Source of the DNA: Lutraria lutraria | Taxonomy: Eukaryota > Mollusca > Bivalvia > Venerida > Mactridae | DNA: 64,000 bases | Reading direction: 5' to 3' | Assembly (NCBI GenBank): GCA_964023205.1 | Contig: OZ026842.1 | Coordinates: forward strand, 6,300,408-6,364,407 | Shown: piece by piece, positions 11,581-24,255 of the stretch | Layout: the number at the start of each line of letters is the position of its first letter | Position numbering within the stretch: position 1 is the stretch's first letter | The notes under the pieces: model-generated | Told to the model about the DNA's origin: nothing | The model's input: the letters and a program-made list of their open reading frames with translations, nothing else | Databases searched by the model: none | Translations under genes and position numbers: made by a program

Positions 11581-12989
11581 AAACAACCGAGTAATTCCGA
11601 TCTACGTTCTGACTTAAAAAAAACAAAACTTTTTCTTATTATTTAACTAACGTTTCTCCCTTGAATAAATATTTATCCAGTCTTAGAGATCTGTTAATTT
11701 ATACAATCACCTACTTCAAATTAGAATCATTAATAGTTAATTAACAATCAGATAAGCTGGGAAGAACGTGTCACACGTACAGTCAAGGTGTCAGCATATT
11801 TATGGCATCATTTAAAATATACACAGAAATTTTATTAGTTGACAGTTTGCTTCAAACAACGAGCACCGACATGCGTAGCCTTATATGGCAAATCAATGTG
11901 TGATTTATTACGTGGTCAATTAATTAGCGAGTTTGTTTGATCAATTTAAACATTAATTTTTCAGCTGAACGGGAAGTGTTTATTTGTTTTGCTTTATTGT
12001 AAAAACCTCATATTTGCATGTTTTGTACATGTACTGAGTGAATAAATGATATGTTCTGTTCTGTTCTAAAATATGTATGATGCAATACTATGTCTTGGAT
12101 TTTGTCTGGTGACGTACGTAATTTCATCTGTGTAGAAAATTATAATGGATCAGAATGGACGTACCGTCGTAATGATTCATGTAATAAAAAAACGTAGTTA
12201 TATCATTATTTAGTATTGTTGACTTCATTGTATTCTTTAAATAATCTACAAAAACTAATGAATTTTAGTGAGGTATTTAATGATTGTATGTCAACATCAC
12301 GTGTTGTGTAAACGAAGTTTATGTACATTATTTGATTTAAAATTGGCATGTATGCATTTAGTTGTATATTTACAAGCAATCCAAGGCATCGATGTGTTTA
12401 AATGTCTATTTGCGTAAATGAACTGAAATTAAGCATTGCGTGTATAGAAGGATCCGTACAGTACTATTTTAAACAGCGTAACACACATAAATAACACGTC
12501 TGACCCGAAGCTGCTAGACTGCTTAACACAGCAGGTGGTATACGACCCCATGCTGTTATTTCCGGTATCAATAAGGATCATGTCACACAGAATACGATTT
12601 TGACCACTTGCTTGTTCGCATGTTGGCATAAATAGATTTTTTGTTTAAGTGAATGTTTTTTCTTAGTAATACAAATTTATACACACATGAATGTATGTAA
12701 GTCCTTGATACTTAATAGATTGGATTAAATTTTGATTTATTTGCCGGGAATACGAGACGATTTTCCGAAAATCTACAAATCTATCGATTGAATAAACGCC
12801 CGTTGTTCGGTCCGTGTTTTCGATATACATGGTCGTTACGTACACGTATATTTCGGAAAATTAGCACAAACTTTTCCCAAAATTATCAGGTGGTGGAAAA
12901 GTATTTCGGCCCAGTGGAAACACTGTTTATGAAACGACTTTAAAGGATTTTAAGCTCACCTGAGCATGTGGTAAGATGAGTATTTAAAT

Positions 12990-13440
12990 TACAATCAATG
13001 TCGACGTCCGTCGTCCACACCTGGAGGATTTCTTAACAAGTGTCACAGTTTTGATTGCATCTTCATAAAAGTTTTTCAGAAAGTTTGTCTCAGTGATATC
13101 ATGAACCGGGTCAAACATGGGTCATCTGGGGTAAAAAACTAGGTCACCGGGGTAAAACCACAGGAACTATATTTGATGATAGTGTTGAGGTCATAGCTTT
13201 TTTTTTTGATTGTATTGTCAGAATATGTTGTCTTAGACAATTTTGAACATACGTCTTTTGGGGTCAAAAACTAGGTCACCGGGTCAAATCTCAGGAAAAC
13301 CTTCATAACACTGTAGAGGTCATAATTTTGATTGGATCTTCACTCAACCTTGTAAGAATGTTTGTCATACTGAAAATGATTGAACATGGGTCATTTGGGG
13401 TCAAAAACTAGGTCACCGGGTCAAATTACATGAGAAAAAA
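12990..13440. repeat. diverged tandem repeat with 'aactaggtcaccgggtcaaa' module
   Basis: GGGTCAAAAACTAGGTCACCG recurs three times, separated by about 115-160 bp of related sequence. Just before it lies a gctcacctgagc end motif (near 12955), seen in other dispersed repeats here. Confidence 0.65.
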
Positions 13441-13799
13441 ATGAATAAACTTTTGTCAATTGCAAAAGCTTCAACTGATAAATTGTAGAGTTCTTTTATT
13501 TATTGGATGTAAACTGCAGTGTAGATAGCAATTTCATACCAAAGTCCAAGTGCTTGACAGTTTATCAAAATATCATGTAAAAAAAGAATTGCATGTACTT
13601 GTAAGATCTATGAGAAAAGAATCAATGATTTATATTTCCTAACTAGTGATTTCTTTGGAATAATATATAAATTCATAATCATATTAGAATAATTATTTAA
13701 TTGTGCAGGAATCATGACATCAAACCTGAATACACAGAAAATAGAACATTTTGGCCTCATTTTAAGTATTAAAAGTCAAGAAAATAACAGAGTTCTGAA

Positions 13800-14092
13800 T
13801 AGTTACTTTTTAGTTACACCAAAAAATGACAAAGTCTAAAAGGCAGAAATATATATACTCTGAAAAAGACAGAGTTAAAAAAAGTTACACTTTAGTTACA
13901 CCATGAAATGACTAAGTTCAAAAAGTTACAATTTAGTTACACTTGAAAAAAACAGAGTTAAAAAAGTTACACTTTAGTTACACCATAAAATAACTAAGTC
14001 CAAAAAAGTTACAAATTAGTTATAACTTTTTTGTAACTCAATACCTAGTTACAAAAAAGTTACTCTTTAGTTACAGAAAAGTTATGCCTATG
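13800..14092. repeat. subterminal GTTACA repeat array, right end
   Basis: Repeated GTTACACTTTAGTTACACC and AAAAAAGTTAC motifs match the left array in type. The two arrays flank the internal part of the 6.46-kb block. Confidence 0.7.
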
Positions 14093-14129
14093 TGTAACTT
14101 TTTTCGGTATATTTTTTCGAAATTGTGTA

Positions 14130-15536
14130 TTCGAGCTAGTGGTAAATTGTTTATTTTCAACAGTCCACATATAATTCGGGCTAGTGCTTCAAAAAAAAAA
14201 TCAGTCGAACACTGATGTCGTGGTATTTTTCGTACCAGTAAATAAGAAAGCTCAAGAAACAGTACTGCCTGTAGCTTTCTTATTATGTAGAACAAAAAAA
14301 TATGCATTCTAGCTGTCTATCTAAGTCCTACATCCATGTTTACTAATCTATGATATCAATGACATCGTCAACACTGTCAGGTGACATAATATGTCACGCC
14401 ACCATTTCTTCCATATTTGTGCGAGCAGTGCAGCGAAGCTTTCTGAGCATATGCAGTAACTACCAAGTCGCTATTTAAAACTAAGAAGTTAGAACGACAG
14501 TTTTATTTTCTATCATTATAAGAAAGCAAAACTTCCTTATAAAAAATTCTTGTCACTGATTGGATAACAAAGTGGGATGAGCACTAAGTAACAATAAAAT
14601 GCATTGACTAACTTCATTTTTTGTAGATTTAAACTTTTCATTTATTGTTTAAATCAGTTACTGGACTTATGATTATAATTAATTCTCAAATTTCAGTGCT
14701 CAGCATGTCTAAAAATATTGTCCTTTTAAACTGAGAATTAAAATTATGTGAATTGGAACTAATTTTACTGCGTAAAGGTGAAATATTCTGTTTTATCATT
14801 ATGCTTGCGTTAGTCCACTGTTAGAGAGTACTTCTAGTACTGGTTCTTCCCAGGAACGATGGATAGGTGAACTGTCAGCCCAATATGACTCTGACTGTTG
14901 AAAAGGGGCAAACAAACTAACAATATTTAGTGAATTGTGAATTTTTATCATTGCACAATTCATATGGTAATGAACTGAATAGTTAAAAGCCAATTAAAAT
15001 TTGCCTTGACTTTCTTTCATTTTGCATGACCTGCATGTTTATTTTCTAAATTTATTTACTTTGACATTTTTGTTTCGATATGATACATACTAACTTTCCT
15101 CATAATATTATGTATATATACGTATTATGTCTTATCTTGTCTGTGTATAGGAGGGTAGATTAACAAAATGAACATTATGCATGCATGGCTCTTTTTGATT
15201 CTGATGTCATTTCCCTTCAATGTGTGTTTGCTTGCTGTATGAAAATCTAATTATTATAATAATGTAGCTAAGACCAACTGTGGTCCAGTGGTCAGTGTGC
15301 TGGACTTATAGCCCGGCGATCTGGGTTCGAGTGTTGTTAGCCGTAGATCTTACATACCCTTCAATGAAAGTTTGGCAAAATTGTCGATTTTTTTTCATCT
15401 GTAGAAAAATTGCTGACTCCTTATGGCAGGGCAAGTTTGTACTGGTAAGAATACCGTCCAGGAAATCTGGTGAATTAAAAGTAAACCGGTTGCCGTATGC
15501 TGGTAATAACTGAAATATTGTTGAAAAAGGGCATTC
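14130..15536. repeat. right copy of the 1.4-kb direct repeat
   Basis: Near-identical to 6241-7647. The two copies bracket the inverted-repeat block at 7651-14110. Such high identity means a very recent duplication, or an assembly that kept two alleles in series. Confidence 0.9.
15268..15536 (+). mobile_element. tRNA-derived SINE (right copy)
   Basis: Same sequence as 7379-7647, carried along in the duplicated 1.4-kb segment. Confidence 0.65.
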
Positions 15537-17302
15537 AGCCCACTGACACTAACAAACATCATAGTGTTTCTGCTTGCCACATACAAAAATCCAATTACTA
15601 AAATTATTATATCATAATTTAATGAAATTGATTCCATTTTCACTCTCCTTATTTTGTTATTCATTGTAAAATAATCGAAATAGAAACCAGTACACATTCA
15701 TTCAGTGATTTACCTAAACTCCTGGAGATTTAGCAAAATATATTGTGTAATCAGAGTTAAGAAAATTGGTAAAATTAACAAAATGTCAAGCTTTTGCTTC
15801 TAGTGGATTCTTATTAGTCTTGTAATAGAATTATTATAGAAATCTAAAAAAATGAACTAAACATTTGTTTTTGAAGATCGCTTACTATAAAAAGAAAATT
15901 AATAAATTGGTTTAATTTTTTCCCTTAGTAATTGTTGAAATGCCTTTCAAAAACCACAAGAGTTTTGTTTTCCTTAATTGTTAGGCTAATGTTTGTTTGC
16001 AATACCTTTCGAATGCCTTAAACTTTGAGTTCTTGATTCTATTCAATGTAATGGTATGCATGTTTATATATCTTGGTAAATTATCTGTATGAAAATCTGT
16101 TATGTTGTATCATCATCACTAAACTTAAAGTAACAAGAAAATCATGTTTTCATTTCATTTCAGAATATATTGTAATGTCCGTTACCCCACCCACTTGATT
16201 ACATATGTACATTTTATTACCCCACCCACACTTAATATGAAACCATAAAAACACCAAACATTATTGCACCAATTCGTATTGAATTATGTGGGTGGGGTTA
16301 TAACTTAGTTGATTTTTGCACTAATGTTACAGTGTAGATGACACAATGTGCATTCAAACATTTCATTTGGAAGTTGTACCTTGCTGAAGGTATTTGAAGG
16401 AAGTATTGATTGTACTTGATGGTCTCCGAGAAATTCTAGATTCCGTAGGTTTACCTATTAAATGTAAATAAAATGAAGTTGATATTGTGTCACTCATTTC
16501 TGATGTTAATTTATATTGTATTCAGTTATTAGTAAGTGCATGTATGTATGATTTTGTTTTTCTTTTCTGCCTTTTCGCCTAGAAGTATTTATTTATTGTA
16601 CATGTACTTACCTGCCTATTTTCAGCGATTTTGTTGTGAGCACCGTATAACACCATACTACACATCTGTATTCTAGTAGTAGAACCTGTAAATATGTGCA
16701 CAACCATGACACCTTACTCAAAGTACAGTAACACTTGCATAGCAGGTACCATACCAAGACCTTTCATCATACTGGAACGTCATATCATCCGATTGTCTGT
16801 GGTTACCACCGATACAGACTCACCTCATCAGAATGGATCTCCATTATATTATTCCGTACCCGATCTAGTTTGGCTAGCGTAGTATCATAGTTTTGAGGTC
16901 ACTAAATAAGTAACTTTTACCTGACTTTTATTCAATTCTAAGCTTAATTTTCTCAATCTAAAAAGCTGAACCATAGATTTCAGTGATTTTACTGATTTTG
17001 AGCTATTTGAGGTATATTGTTTTGATTTTGATTTATACCACAGCGTCGAGAATAATGAAAAAGTCTGTCCACTTCAAATTTGGTTTCTCATAGCACATGT
17101 CAGGAAATGTTACAAATTTGGTGAACTCAGCATATAAATTATATTAAACCTTGCATTACGAAAGAAATTTTCCGTAAAGTATGTATTTTTCAATTAGTCC
17201 ATTTACCTTTAAGTATTGTAAGAGTTGAACTTGGTATTTTAGGGTAAGCCATTTTTTTTTTTCTGTAAATATTCTTATTGTCATCATCATGATATGTATA
17301 TT
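15537..17302. other. repeat-poor AT-rich interval, no gene seen
   Basis: Apart from the small inverted repeat at 16183-16307 I find no splice-supported frame. The 62-residue frame at 16694-16882 and the 100-residue minus frame at 15395-15697 show no domain or codon signal. Confidence 0.4.
16183..16307. mobile_element. short inverted-repeat element with 'TACCCCACCCAC' ends
   Basis: GTTACCCCACCCACTTGATT at the left is mirrored by ATGTGGGTGGGGTTATAAC at the right. An internal TTACCCCACCCAC copy sits near 16217. Non-coding. Confidence 0.55.
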
Positions 17303-17380
17303 TCGAGGGCTCAGCGCAACACTGTCCTAACTTGTTCTTATTTCCATATGAGTTACGATAGTGTTGCGTTGAACCCTCGA
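17303..17380. repeat. 78-bp foldback element, copy 2
   Basis: Same ends and same loop orientation as copy 1, with a few substitutions (for example GCGTTGAACCCTCGA on the right arm). The arms still pair almost fully. Confidence 0.8.
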
Positions 17381-17687
17381 ATTTTGGAAAACTAGTCTGT
17401 ATTTTGTATAAATGCACATTCTTCATGCGCTCAAATTGTTAAATTTTTCTTCTAGACTCTAGTGCTTGTTTGCATGAATTTATATACATGTATGTATACT
17501 TTGGCACTTTTCCAATTTATTGTTTATTTAGTTTATTGTTGTTTTTTAGTATTTTGATGTGCAATGTTGTTGCTGCATGTCCAAAACTTGCTATAGTAAA
17601 ATTGTTTTGTCTTCTTTTGGAAATGCTAGTCGTTTTATGTTAGACATGCATTTTAAGACAAAATTAATGTTCCTTCAAATATGTGTC

Positions 17688-17852
17688 ACCAGCCACGTCT
17701 GAATAAAGGCCAACCCTGTGAATAAAGGTTATTCTGTTAATAATTCTTATAGATTACTATGACCAAAAATGACCCCCAAATAAGGGCCACCTGTCATGAA
17801 AGGCCATATTTTGTCTTCAAAGGGTGACCTTTGTTCACAAGTTTGACTGCAC
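17688..17852. mobile_element. 'CAGTCAAACCTG' family element, left end decayed
   Basis: AATAAAGGCCAACC and AAAGGCCATATTTTG modules lead to a right end CACAAGTTTGACTGCAC. It is directly followed by the third 78-bp foldback. Confidence 0.6.
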
Positions 17853-17853
17853 T

Positions 17854-17931
17854 TCGAGGGCTCAAAGCAACAGTGTCGTAACTCATATTGAAATAAGAAC
17901 AAGTTAGGTCAGTATTGCACTGAGCCCTCGA
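17854..17931. repeat. 78-bp foldback element, copy 3 (opposite orientation)
   Basis: Ends TCGAGGGCTC and GAGCCCTCGA. The loop reads as the reverse complement of copies 1 and 2 (catattgaaataagaac), so the element is inverted. It abuts the right end of a CAGTCAAACCTG-type element at 17688-17852. Confidence 0.8.
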
Positions 17932-17983
17932 CTTGTTATTAAACCACAATTGTATTGATAATGTTTATTTCAATTTTCCACAG

Positions 17984-18048
17984 AGTTGAAATCACCAATT
18001 GAGGATATAAGAGAAAAAATAGGACAGAAGGATTACGTTAACTTATGA
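17984..18048 (+). CDS. candidate alternative terminal exon of the transporter-like gene
   Basis: A polypyrimidine tract and acceptor (ttttccacag) precede a 20-codon open stretch read from 17986, ending at TGA 18046-18048. The peptide is charged and ends KDYVNL. Joining it to the exon ending at 1951 (donor GTGTAAG) with acceptor cacagag keeps the frame open. Joining the stronger donor at 1954 with the first acceptor (17984) gives a short tail ending EITN and a stop. Either path implies a 16-kb intron full of repeats. It could equally be chance. Confidence 0.25.
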
Positions 18049-18724
18049 GCAATACTCACCTTAATATACATGTTATAAGTGCTGCTACGTCAGTACATTA
18101 ATACATTTGTATGTGATATTAGTTACCGAATTGTTGTTATTGCAGTGTGTGACATGAACTTTTTTCAGTGATTTTTTTTTTTTGCCTGATTGGGAAAGGT
18201 ACCGGACTGAAAATTCTCTGGGTAGGGATAAGGCAAACAGACATTTTTTTAAGGATGGCCGAATTGTAATGTCTTGACAAACATGCTGTTTATTAGAAAC
18301 TTATACCGGTTAATGAACATTAAATAAATTGTTTGTCTAGTATTATTGTGTTAATTCGATCTTTTTATCATACATATGTATATGATATTAGAATCAGATC
18401 GGTTATTTGATTCAATTAATACTCTGTTCTCATTAAACGTGTATATGACTATATATTACGTATTTGTATCAATTTTCATTCGCATGTCAAGGTAATTGTA
18501 GAGAAAAAATGGTAAATACATGTATGTAAGTAAATTATTACATGATTATCTTCTTTGATCTGTAATGATACTAATGTTATACATGTATATATAATGTGGA
18601 ATGTGTTTATGACAGCATGACTGTTGGCTATATGTATTTCTTACTGTTAATATAACTGAGACATTCTCCATTATGTCTGTGTTGGTTAATATATTTATTT
18701 TGATTATCACATTAGGCCTAAGAA

Positions 18725-18902
18725 AAATTTGTTTGTTTCTGGTCACATGCTCATTAAAAATAGGGTATATAGGTCCGGGCTTTTTTTTGGGCTCTTGAAA
18801 GCGTGTTGAAAGGCAAATAAGGGAAAGTTTATGTAGCATTCCTCGGGCTTAATAAGAGTCTAGTTGCGGGAAAAGTCATGTTGTTCGGATAACCAGAAAT
18901 TT
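18725..18902. mobile_element. 'tttctggtcac / ataaccagaaat' inverted-repeat element
   Basis: Left end TTTGTTTCTGGTCACATGCTC, right end GGATAACCAGAAAT. About 180 bp and related to 1990-2465 and 21165-21385. Confidence 0.6.
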
Positions 18903-20367
18903 TTTTTTTACACCATATAGTTGTACCTGCTGTTGCTGTCTCAATGAAATTCCACTGTTGTTTGTAATATTATAGTAATGTTGCTTTTGATCATTTTGTG
19001 ATATGTTTTTGCTTGGTTGAAAATATATACTTATACATTTATTTTTTTTAATTAGATAAATATATATCATAAAGGTTGTATATTTTTATTCTAATATCTT
19101 AAGTTTGTTATGAGATGAATTTACTTGTAAATTCTTCTCATATAGCGATCACGCAAACTATGAATTTCAACACTGCACTGCTCTCTAGCTTTAGGCGAGA
19201 ATTCAAACTACATTTTTTCGGTCTTTTCTTTTATTTTTAGAGATTAATGAAATCTGAACACATTCACTGCTGTACCCTTAAGGGTCAGATGGATAGTGTT
19301 GATGATTATGCAGACTCTAAGGAAGAAATTTCAGATGGGGGGTTGGGGCAAATATTAGGTTTTTGTCTGATAATGTGAGAGGAGAATCAGTTCTACCAAG
19401 ATTTACTTCTGCATCTTCCTCCGTTGTTTAAGGATAACGGTTGCCAAATGACCCTGGCTATTGGTTCGAAGTTTAACCCTAGTTAATTCTTATAAAATTA
19501 TAATTCTTGTGATGTTTGAATGTATCTCATGCATATTATTACATCATGTTTGTTTGACAATCTTGTATTATAATGTTGTTCAATTTGTTGATGTAGCTTG
19601 AATCATTTCATGTAATAATTGAATTTTAATTGAATTGACAAATCATTTCATGCATGAACCATCTTATATTAAGTGAAATATATTCGCTCGTCACCTGCCT
19701 GTCCAACCATGCACTGTATTTAAATATTGATATATATTCATCATTTTTGACGTGAAAATTATAATATTACAAGATGTACTGAGCATTATTTTATGTGCAT
19801 CTTGTATCTAAGTCTTTACATTATTGAAGCACAAAAGTTATTGTAGATTTGTCTCACCAATTGTCATTTTACCTCCTGTCTTCCAATTTGGTGAAATTGA
19901 GTCAACCAAAATGGCTGTCAGTTCAGTAAATTTGAACAGGTGACTGGACAGTGGTCCGACAGTCCAGTAAATTTATAAGTGATAATTTTAACATATTTTA
20001 AAAATTTTGTGTGTAATTTTTTGGTTCATTGAAATTTCACTCAGTCCAGTAAAGATTGCATTTTCTTGAAAACTGTACCTGGTGATTTTTTCAGCTTATT
20101 TCGTCTTTTCCTGAAGTTAAGTTTGCTTTTTTGTTTTGCCAAACAGACAATTTTATGTATTCTAAAAGTTGTAAGAACATCATAGTTCTCCTTTGCATTT
20201 ATTCTGGAGAACCTTTAACTATGAAATGGATAGAATATTACTTTCAATTAAAATTATCTACTCCAGAGCTTCAAATTAATATAATTAGTACTAGAATTTT
20301 GCCTTAAATTTTTCACATCAAACAGTTCGATATGTACAAGATAAATTTGCACGAAAGAACGTTATTA

Positions 20368-20549
20368 TATGGTTTAACCTCCATGAACGGTCACCTCCGA
20401 ACAACAGCCATCTCCATGTTGCAGCCAGTATACTAGCAACCCAGATTAACATTTTTATTTATTTTCACTCCCTCAACAACAGCCACCTCCTTACAGCAGC
20501 CATTTTTGGTCTTCCCATTGGTGGCTGTTGTAGGGAGGTTGCACTGTAT
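20368..20549. mobile_element. inverted-repeat element with GGCTGTTG/CAACAGCC modules
   Basis: Starts TATGGTTTAACCTCCATGAAC and ends GGGAGGTTGCACTGTAT. Internal CAACAGCCACCTCC and GGTGGCTGTTG pair. It belongs to the broad family with CAGT-type ends. Confidence 0.6.
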
Positions 20550-20703
20550 TTGGTTATCTTAGTCACCTACACAACATCCATCAACACCTTCAGTATACCA
20601 TTAACAAGAACAATCATGGTGCCAAACAGCATCCTGGAGTCTGTCTGATAAATCCTCAATGGAACCTTTGTACAGGGGATCTGAGATTGACGTTTATTCC
20701 TTA

Positions 20704-20898
20704 TTTAGCAACTGCACATTGATTAGTAGTGCCCACTGATCAAAATGCAAGACCTAAATAATATGAGTTATAGTCAGTCTCAATAGCACCAGTCACCTAC
20801 ACAACTTACAGAATATTCAGAACACTCTAATATTTAGCAACTGCACATTGATCAGTAGTGCCCACTGATCAAAATGCAAGACCTAAATAATATGAGTT
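20704..20898. repeat. direct duplication of a ~70-bp segment
   Basis: The segment starting TTAGCAACTGCACATTGAT and running into ATGCAAGACCTAAATAATATG occurs at about 20704-20777 and again at about 20830-20898, nearly unchanged. Confidence 0.7.
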
Positions 20899-21164
20899 AA
20901 TATCATTCTCAGTAGCACCAGTGACCTACACAACATTCATCGACAATTTCAGAACATTCAGTATTCTCTAACACGAACACTTTTGGTGGCATCCTGTCTG
21001 ATAATATTCAATGGAACCGAACTGGTAATATACCTGCAACTATTTAATTAATCGTTTTGTTCTGATTTTCAAATTAAGAATTCAAGTTCTTTAAAATCTT
21101 TTCCTTAAATTTTTAATTTCTTAGTTCATTTAAAATTCAAGTTTATTTCTTAGGCCTAAAACAA

Positions 21165-21385
21165 TGGTTTGTTTCTAGTTACATGCTCATTCAAAACTGG
21201 GTAGGTAGGGTGGGAATTTTAAATAAAATATCTTTTTTTAGCAGTTGAAAAGCATCGGACATGCTTGAAAGGTAAAACAAGTTGAGAAAGTGGGTTTATC
21301 GTTCCTCAGGCCTTGTAGAAAGTCTAGGGTCCCCGGAAAAAATAGGGAAGGTCGGGGGTGGGGTTAACCAGAAACAAATAATTGT
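21165..21385. mobile_element. 'tttctagttac / gttaaccagaaac' inverted-repeat element
   Basis: Left TTTGTTTCTAGTTACATGCTC and right GGTTAACCAGAAACAAA are complementary. About 220 bp, non-coding. Confidence 0.65.
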
Positions 21386-22600
21386 TAGGTCTTAGTCCTT
21401 AATTCAGGTATTGATGCAATTTTCAATGCAATTTATGTCTGTATGTTAAATGGACTTGTGTGAGTGATTGAATCATAATGTGTTTGTTTTAAATTCATGT
21501 ATTTTGTTCTTAATAACTTGTTTTGACAAATTCTTGGTGACTAATTATCTACCATCTATGAGGATTCTGTTGACAAGTAAAGAAAACAATTAAATACAAA
21601 TATATTTTCATTCAAATAACTGATTTAAGTTGCTTATGTGTATTATAACACACCTACCATTCCTCTTGGCTTTGAAAACGTTTTTAGTCGATAGCTCCTT
21701 TAAGCTGAAATATTAATTTTGTGATATTTTATTTGTATTGAATATGATTTTTTGTTCCGACTGTTTTTTCTTCATATTTATATAACTATACTTAACATGT
21801 GGTTTTTTTTGTTTCGGACTCATTAGAGTGCACTCTATGTCAGTGATTGTTAACTTTGTTAGAACAACAAAACAGGAAGGAAAACTTGTTTTCTACAATT
21901 TTTTCATCGGAAATGTTGGTATAATATGATGTGTTATTTCTAATAATTATTGAACTGTATGTAAGGCCAAGTATAACTTTAACGTTTGGTTCCTGTGACA
22001 TTCAAAAATGATATTGATAGCTTATTTTTCTGATTTCATCTGTGTTTTAAGATGCCAAGGTTGTAGATTTACTGGCATATTATGGTGAACTTAAAATTAC
22101 TCCTAATTAAAGCAGTTAAAATAAAATGTTGAACCACAAAAAAGATGGTTGGTTATACTTGCCACATAGTTACTGATACTTGGCCTATAAAATGATTGTC
22201 TCTTGTTTTGTATGTATAATTTGATTGTTTCCTTATCTGTTTGTAGATGATTGATTTGAATTAAAAACAACAAAATAAATACAAGTGGTGTTTATGTATT
22301 TCTTGAAAAGAACACAATAACTATATTATAACATTCGGAAAAAAATCTAATAACAATTTTGATACAACAGTTACACATTCTTGAACTGTGTTCTGTGATT
22401 TGTTGACATCTTCTAATAACATTAAGTAAGTACAAATTGTCTTATCTTCCACGTTTCCCTGAGGCAAAGTCATATCCAAAATATTAATTACTGGTATCGT
22501 AACACAGAAATTCTAGAGATCAAAGACGAACATACAAGGTCATATTATACATTAGTGGTGTAGAACCGTCATGAATGCAAGTTCTAATATTTTTCATAGA

Positions 22601-22794
22601 TACAGTCAAACCTGTGTACGGAGGCCTTCCTTTGTGAAAGACAAAATATGGCCCTTAGTGACAGATGGTCTTTATTTTGAGGTCTGTTTTGTTCTAAATA
22701 TCAACAATGATTTTCTCAAAGAATGGTCTTTATTCACAAGGTGGCCTTTATAATAAATTATTAGAAGGTGGCTGCAACACAGGTTTTACTGTAC
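22601..22794. mobile_element. 'CAGTCAAACCTG' inverted-repeat element
   Basis: TACAGTCAAACCTGTGTACG at the left and CACAGGTTTTACTGTA at the right, with the GGTGGCC module inside. The open frames at 22571-22931 run through it and are spurious. Confidence 0.7.
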
Positions 22795-23982
22795 ATTATT
22801 TTACTGAAGATATTCAGAGTTTGCACAAATATGTGCCAGAATACACAACCATGTTTAGGTTAGCAATCGTATGCTCTAAAGTTGATACTAAGTTGTGTCA
22901 AACAAAGATTATTTTGCAAATCATCTCTTAGAATGCTTGTATTAAGCAAAAAGTCCTTCTCATGGAATCTACTATTTGTCACATTGTGAATTAGAATTAT
23001 GCCACATTGGCCGACAGATATTACATCAAAGAATTGTTCACAGAAGTAGCGTCATAAAAAGTAGTTTGGTTTAAATTTTCTAATAAATCCATCAACTAGA
23101 ACATCCGTCTGATAGAAGTTTTTCATCAGGTATTCAGTGATACATCGGTGTTGGTTTGGTACATGCTAACCATTTTCATTTCAATCTGGAAAGTAAATAC
23201 ACAGGAAATAATTAATAATATGTGATTGTTAAAACCAGAGTCATATGTTCACGATTGGGTAAAAGTTGAAAATTTCGAAAAGAAACAGAAATCTTAACCA
23301 TGGTGCATCAGAAGCAATAAAAAAAACCAGTATAGTCTGGAAATTCTCTGGCATATTCTGAAAAACTTACCCCTGCATGTTGAACGACATTCCTGGCCCA
23401 GAGGTTATAAAACTTGAGATTGGACTCTTGAGCTCAAACTTATATCTTATCTTTTAAAGTTTCTAAGTTGATCATGATCAGACATTATTGATATAATTCA
23501 AAGGGGTTTGTCACGAAAAAAAAATCAAAACAAAATTTTTTTTCCATGTAACCCATATATACATAGAAGGGAAAGAACTTCGACAATTCGAATTTTCCAA
23601 CGCATGTTATAAACTTCCATGTTATTGCAATGCAGTACAAAATATCTAACTCATATATAGTGCAACGTGTGGGCAACTCAACACGCTAACAGAAAATGTA
23701 TACTTTCACTACCTTTAAAGATATTCTAAACTCGCTATTGAAGATTTTTCACTCGAAAAATGGTCAAATTTTACAAAAAGACACACTTCTATATACATAT
23801 TTTTTTTTTTCGTGACAAACCCCTTTGATATAATTGATACATTCATCAGATAGTATAATTGATCTGAACATGTTTTTAAACATTAAAAAGCTTTATCTTG
23901 TCAACTATAACAATTTGAGAATGGAACTGAGATTTGAGCTTGCTGACTATTTCAAGTTTTATTACTGCTGGACCAGGAATGA

Positions 23983-24218
23983 TTTGTTTGTTTGAATATT
24001 ACGCCCCTGTTCAACAGTCAGTTGTATGAGGCAGACAGTTGACCTAACCATCGTTCCTAGGAAGAACCAGTACTAGACTTCCATCCTCCATAAGCAACTA
24101 CCTACTTTATCACATGATTAAGAGGCATGGTCAGTAGCTGGGCTAGAACCCACGACACTCAAACAGTGAGAGGTTATGATGATTCCAGTCAGCAACCCTA
24201 ACCACTCAACCACGGAGG
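23983..24218 (-). mobile_element. tRNA-derived SINE, 'cacggagg' family
   Basis: Read on the minus strand, the head is CCTCCGTGGTTGAGTGGTTA with a later GTGGGTTCTAGCC box-B-like motif. The body includes GGTTCTTCCTAGGAACGATGG and the tail is TTTG-rich. Near-full relatives are at 25637-25890, 43186-43410 and 63066-63299. Confidence 0.75.
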
Positions 24219-24255
24219 CAAGTATCAGGAATGAAACATGAGGGCCCTTGATCGC

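Larger units (their letters stand above)
7651..14110. mobile_element. 6.46-kb block with terminal inverted repeats, likely DNA transposon-like
   Basis: The left end is ATACCGAAAAAAGTTACA (7651-7668) and the right end is its exact reverse complement (14093-14110). Subterminal clusters of AAAGTTACA-type motifs occupy about 7660-8280 and, mostly as GTTACA/TTAGTTACA, 13800-14090. Inside are a 157-bp tandem array, candidate minus-strand exons with a promoter-like segment, and diverged repeats. I see no transposase. No short target duplication is obvious; instead the block is flanked by the 1.4-kb direct repeat. It fits a non-autonomous element or a captured segment. The boundaries are well supported; the mechanism is inference. 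Confidence 0.6.
18049..22600. other. repeat-bearing non-genic interval
   Basis: Beyond the inverted-repeat elements and the short duplication listed separately, I see AT-rich DNA with no splice-supported frame. If the exon at 17984 is real, its 3' UTR begins here. Confidence 0.4.
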
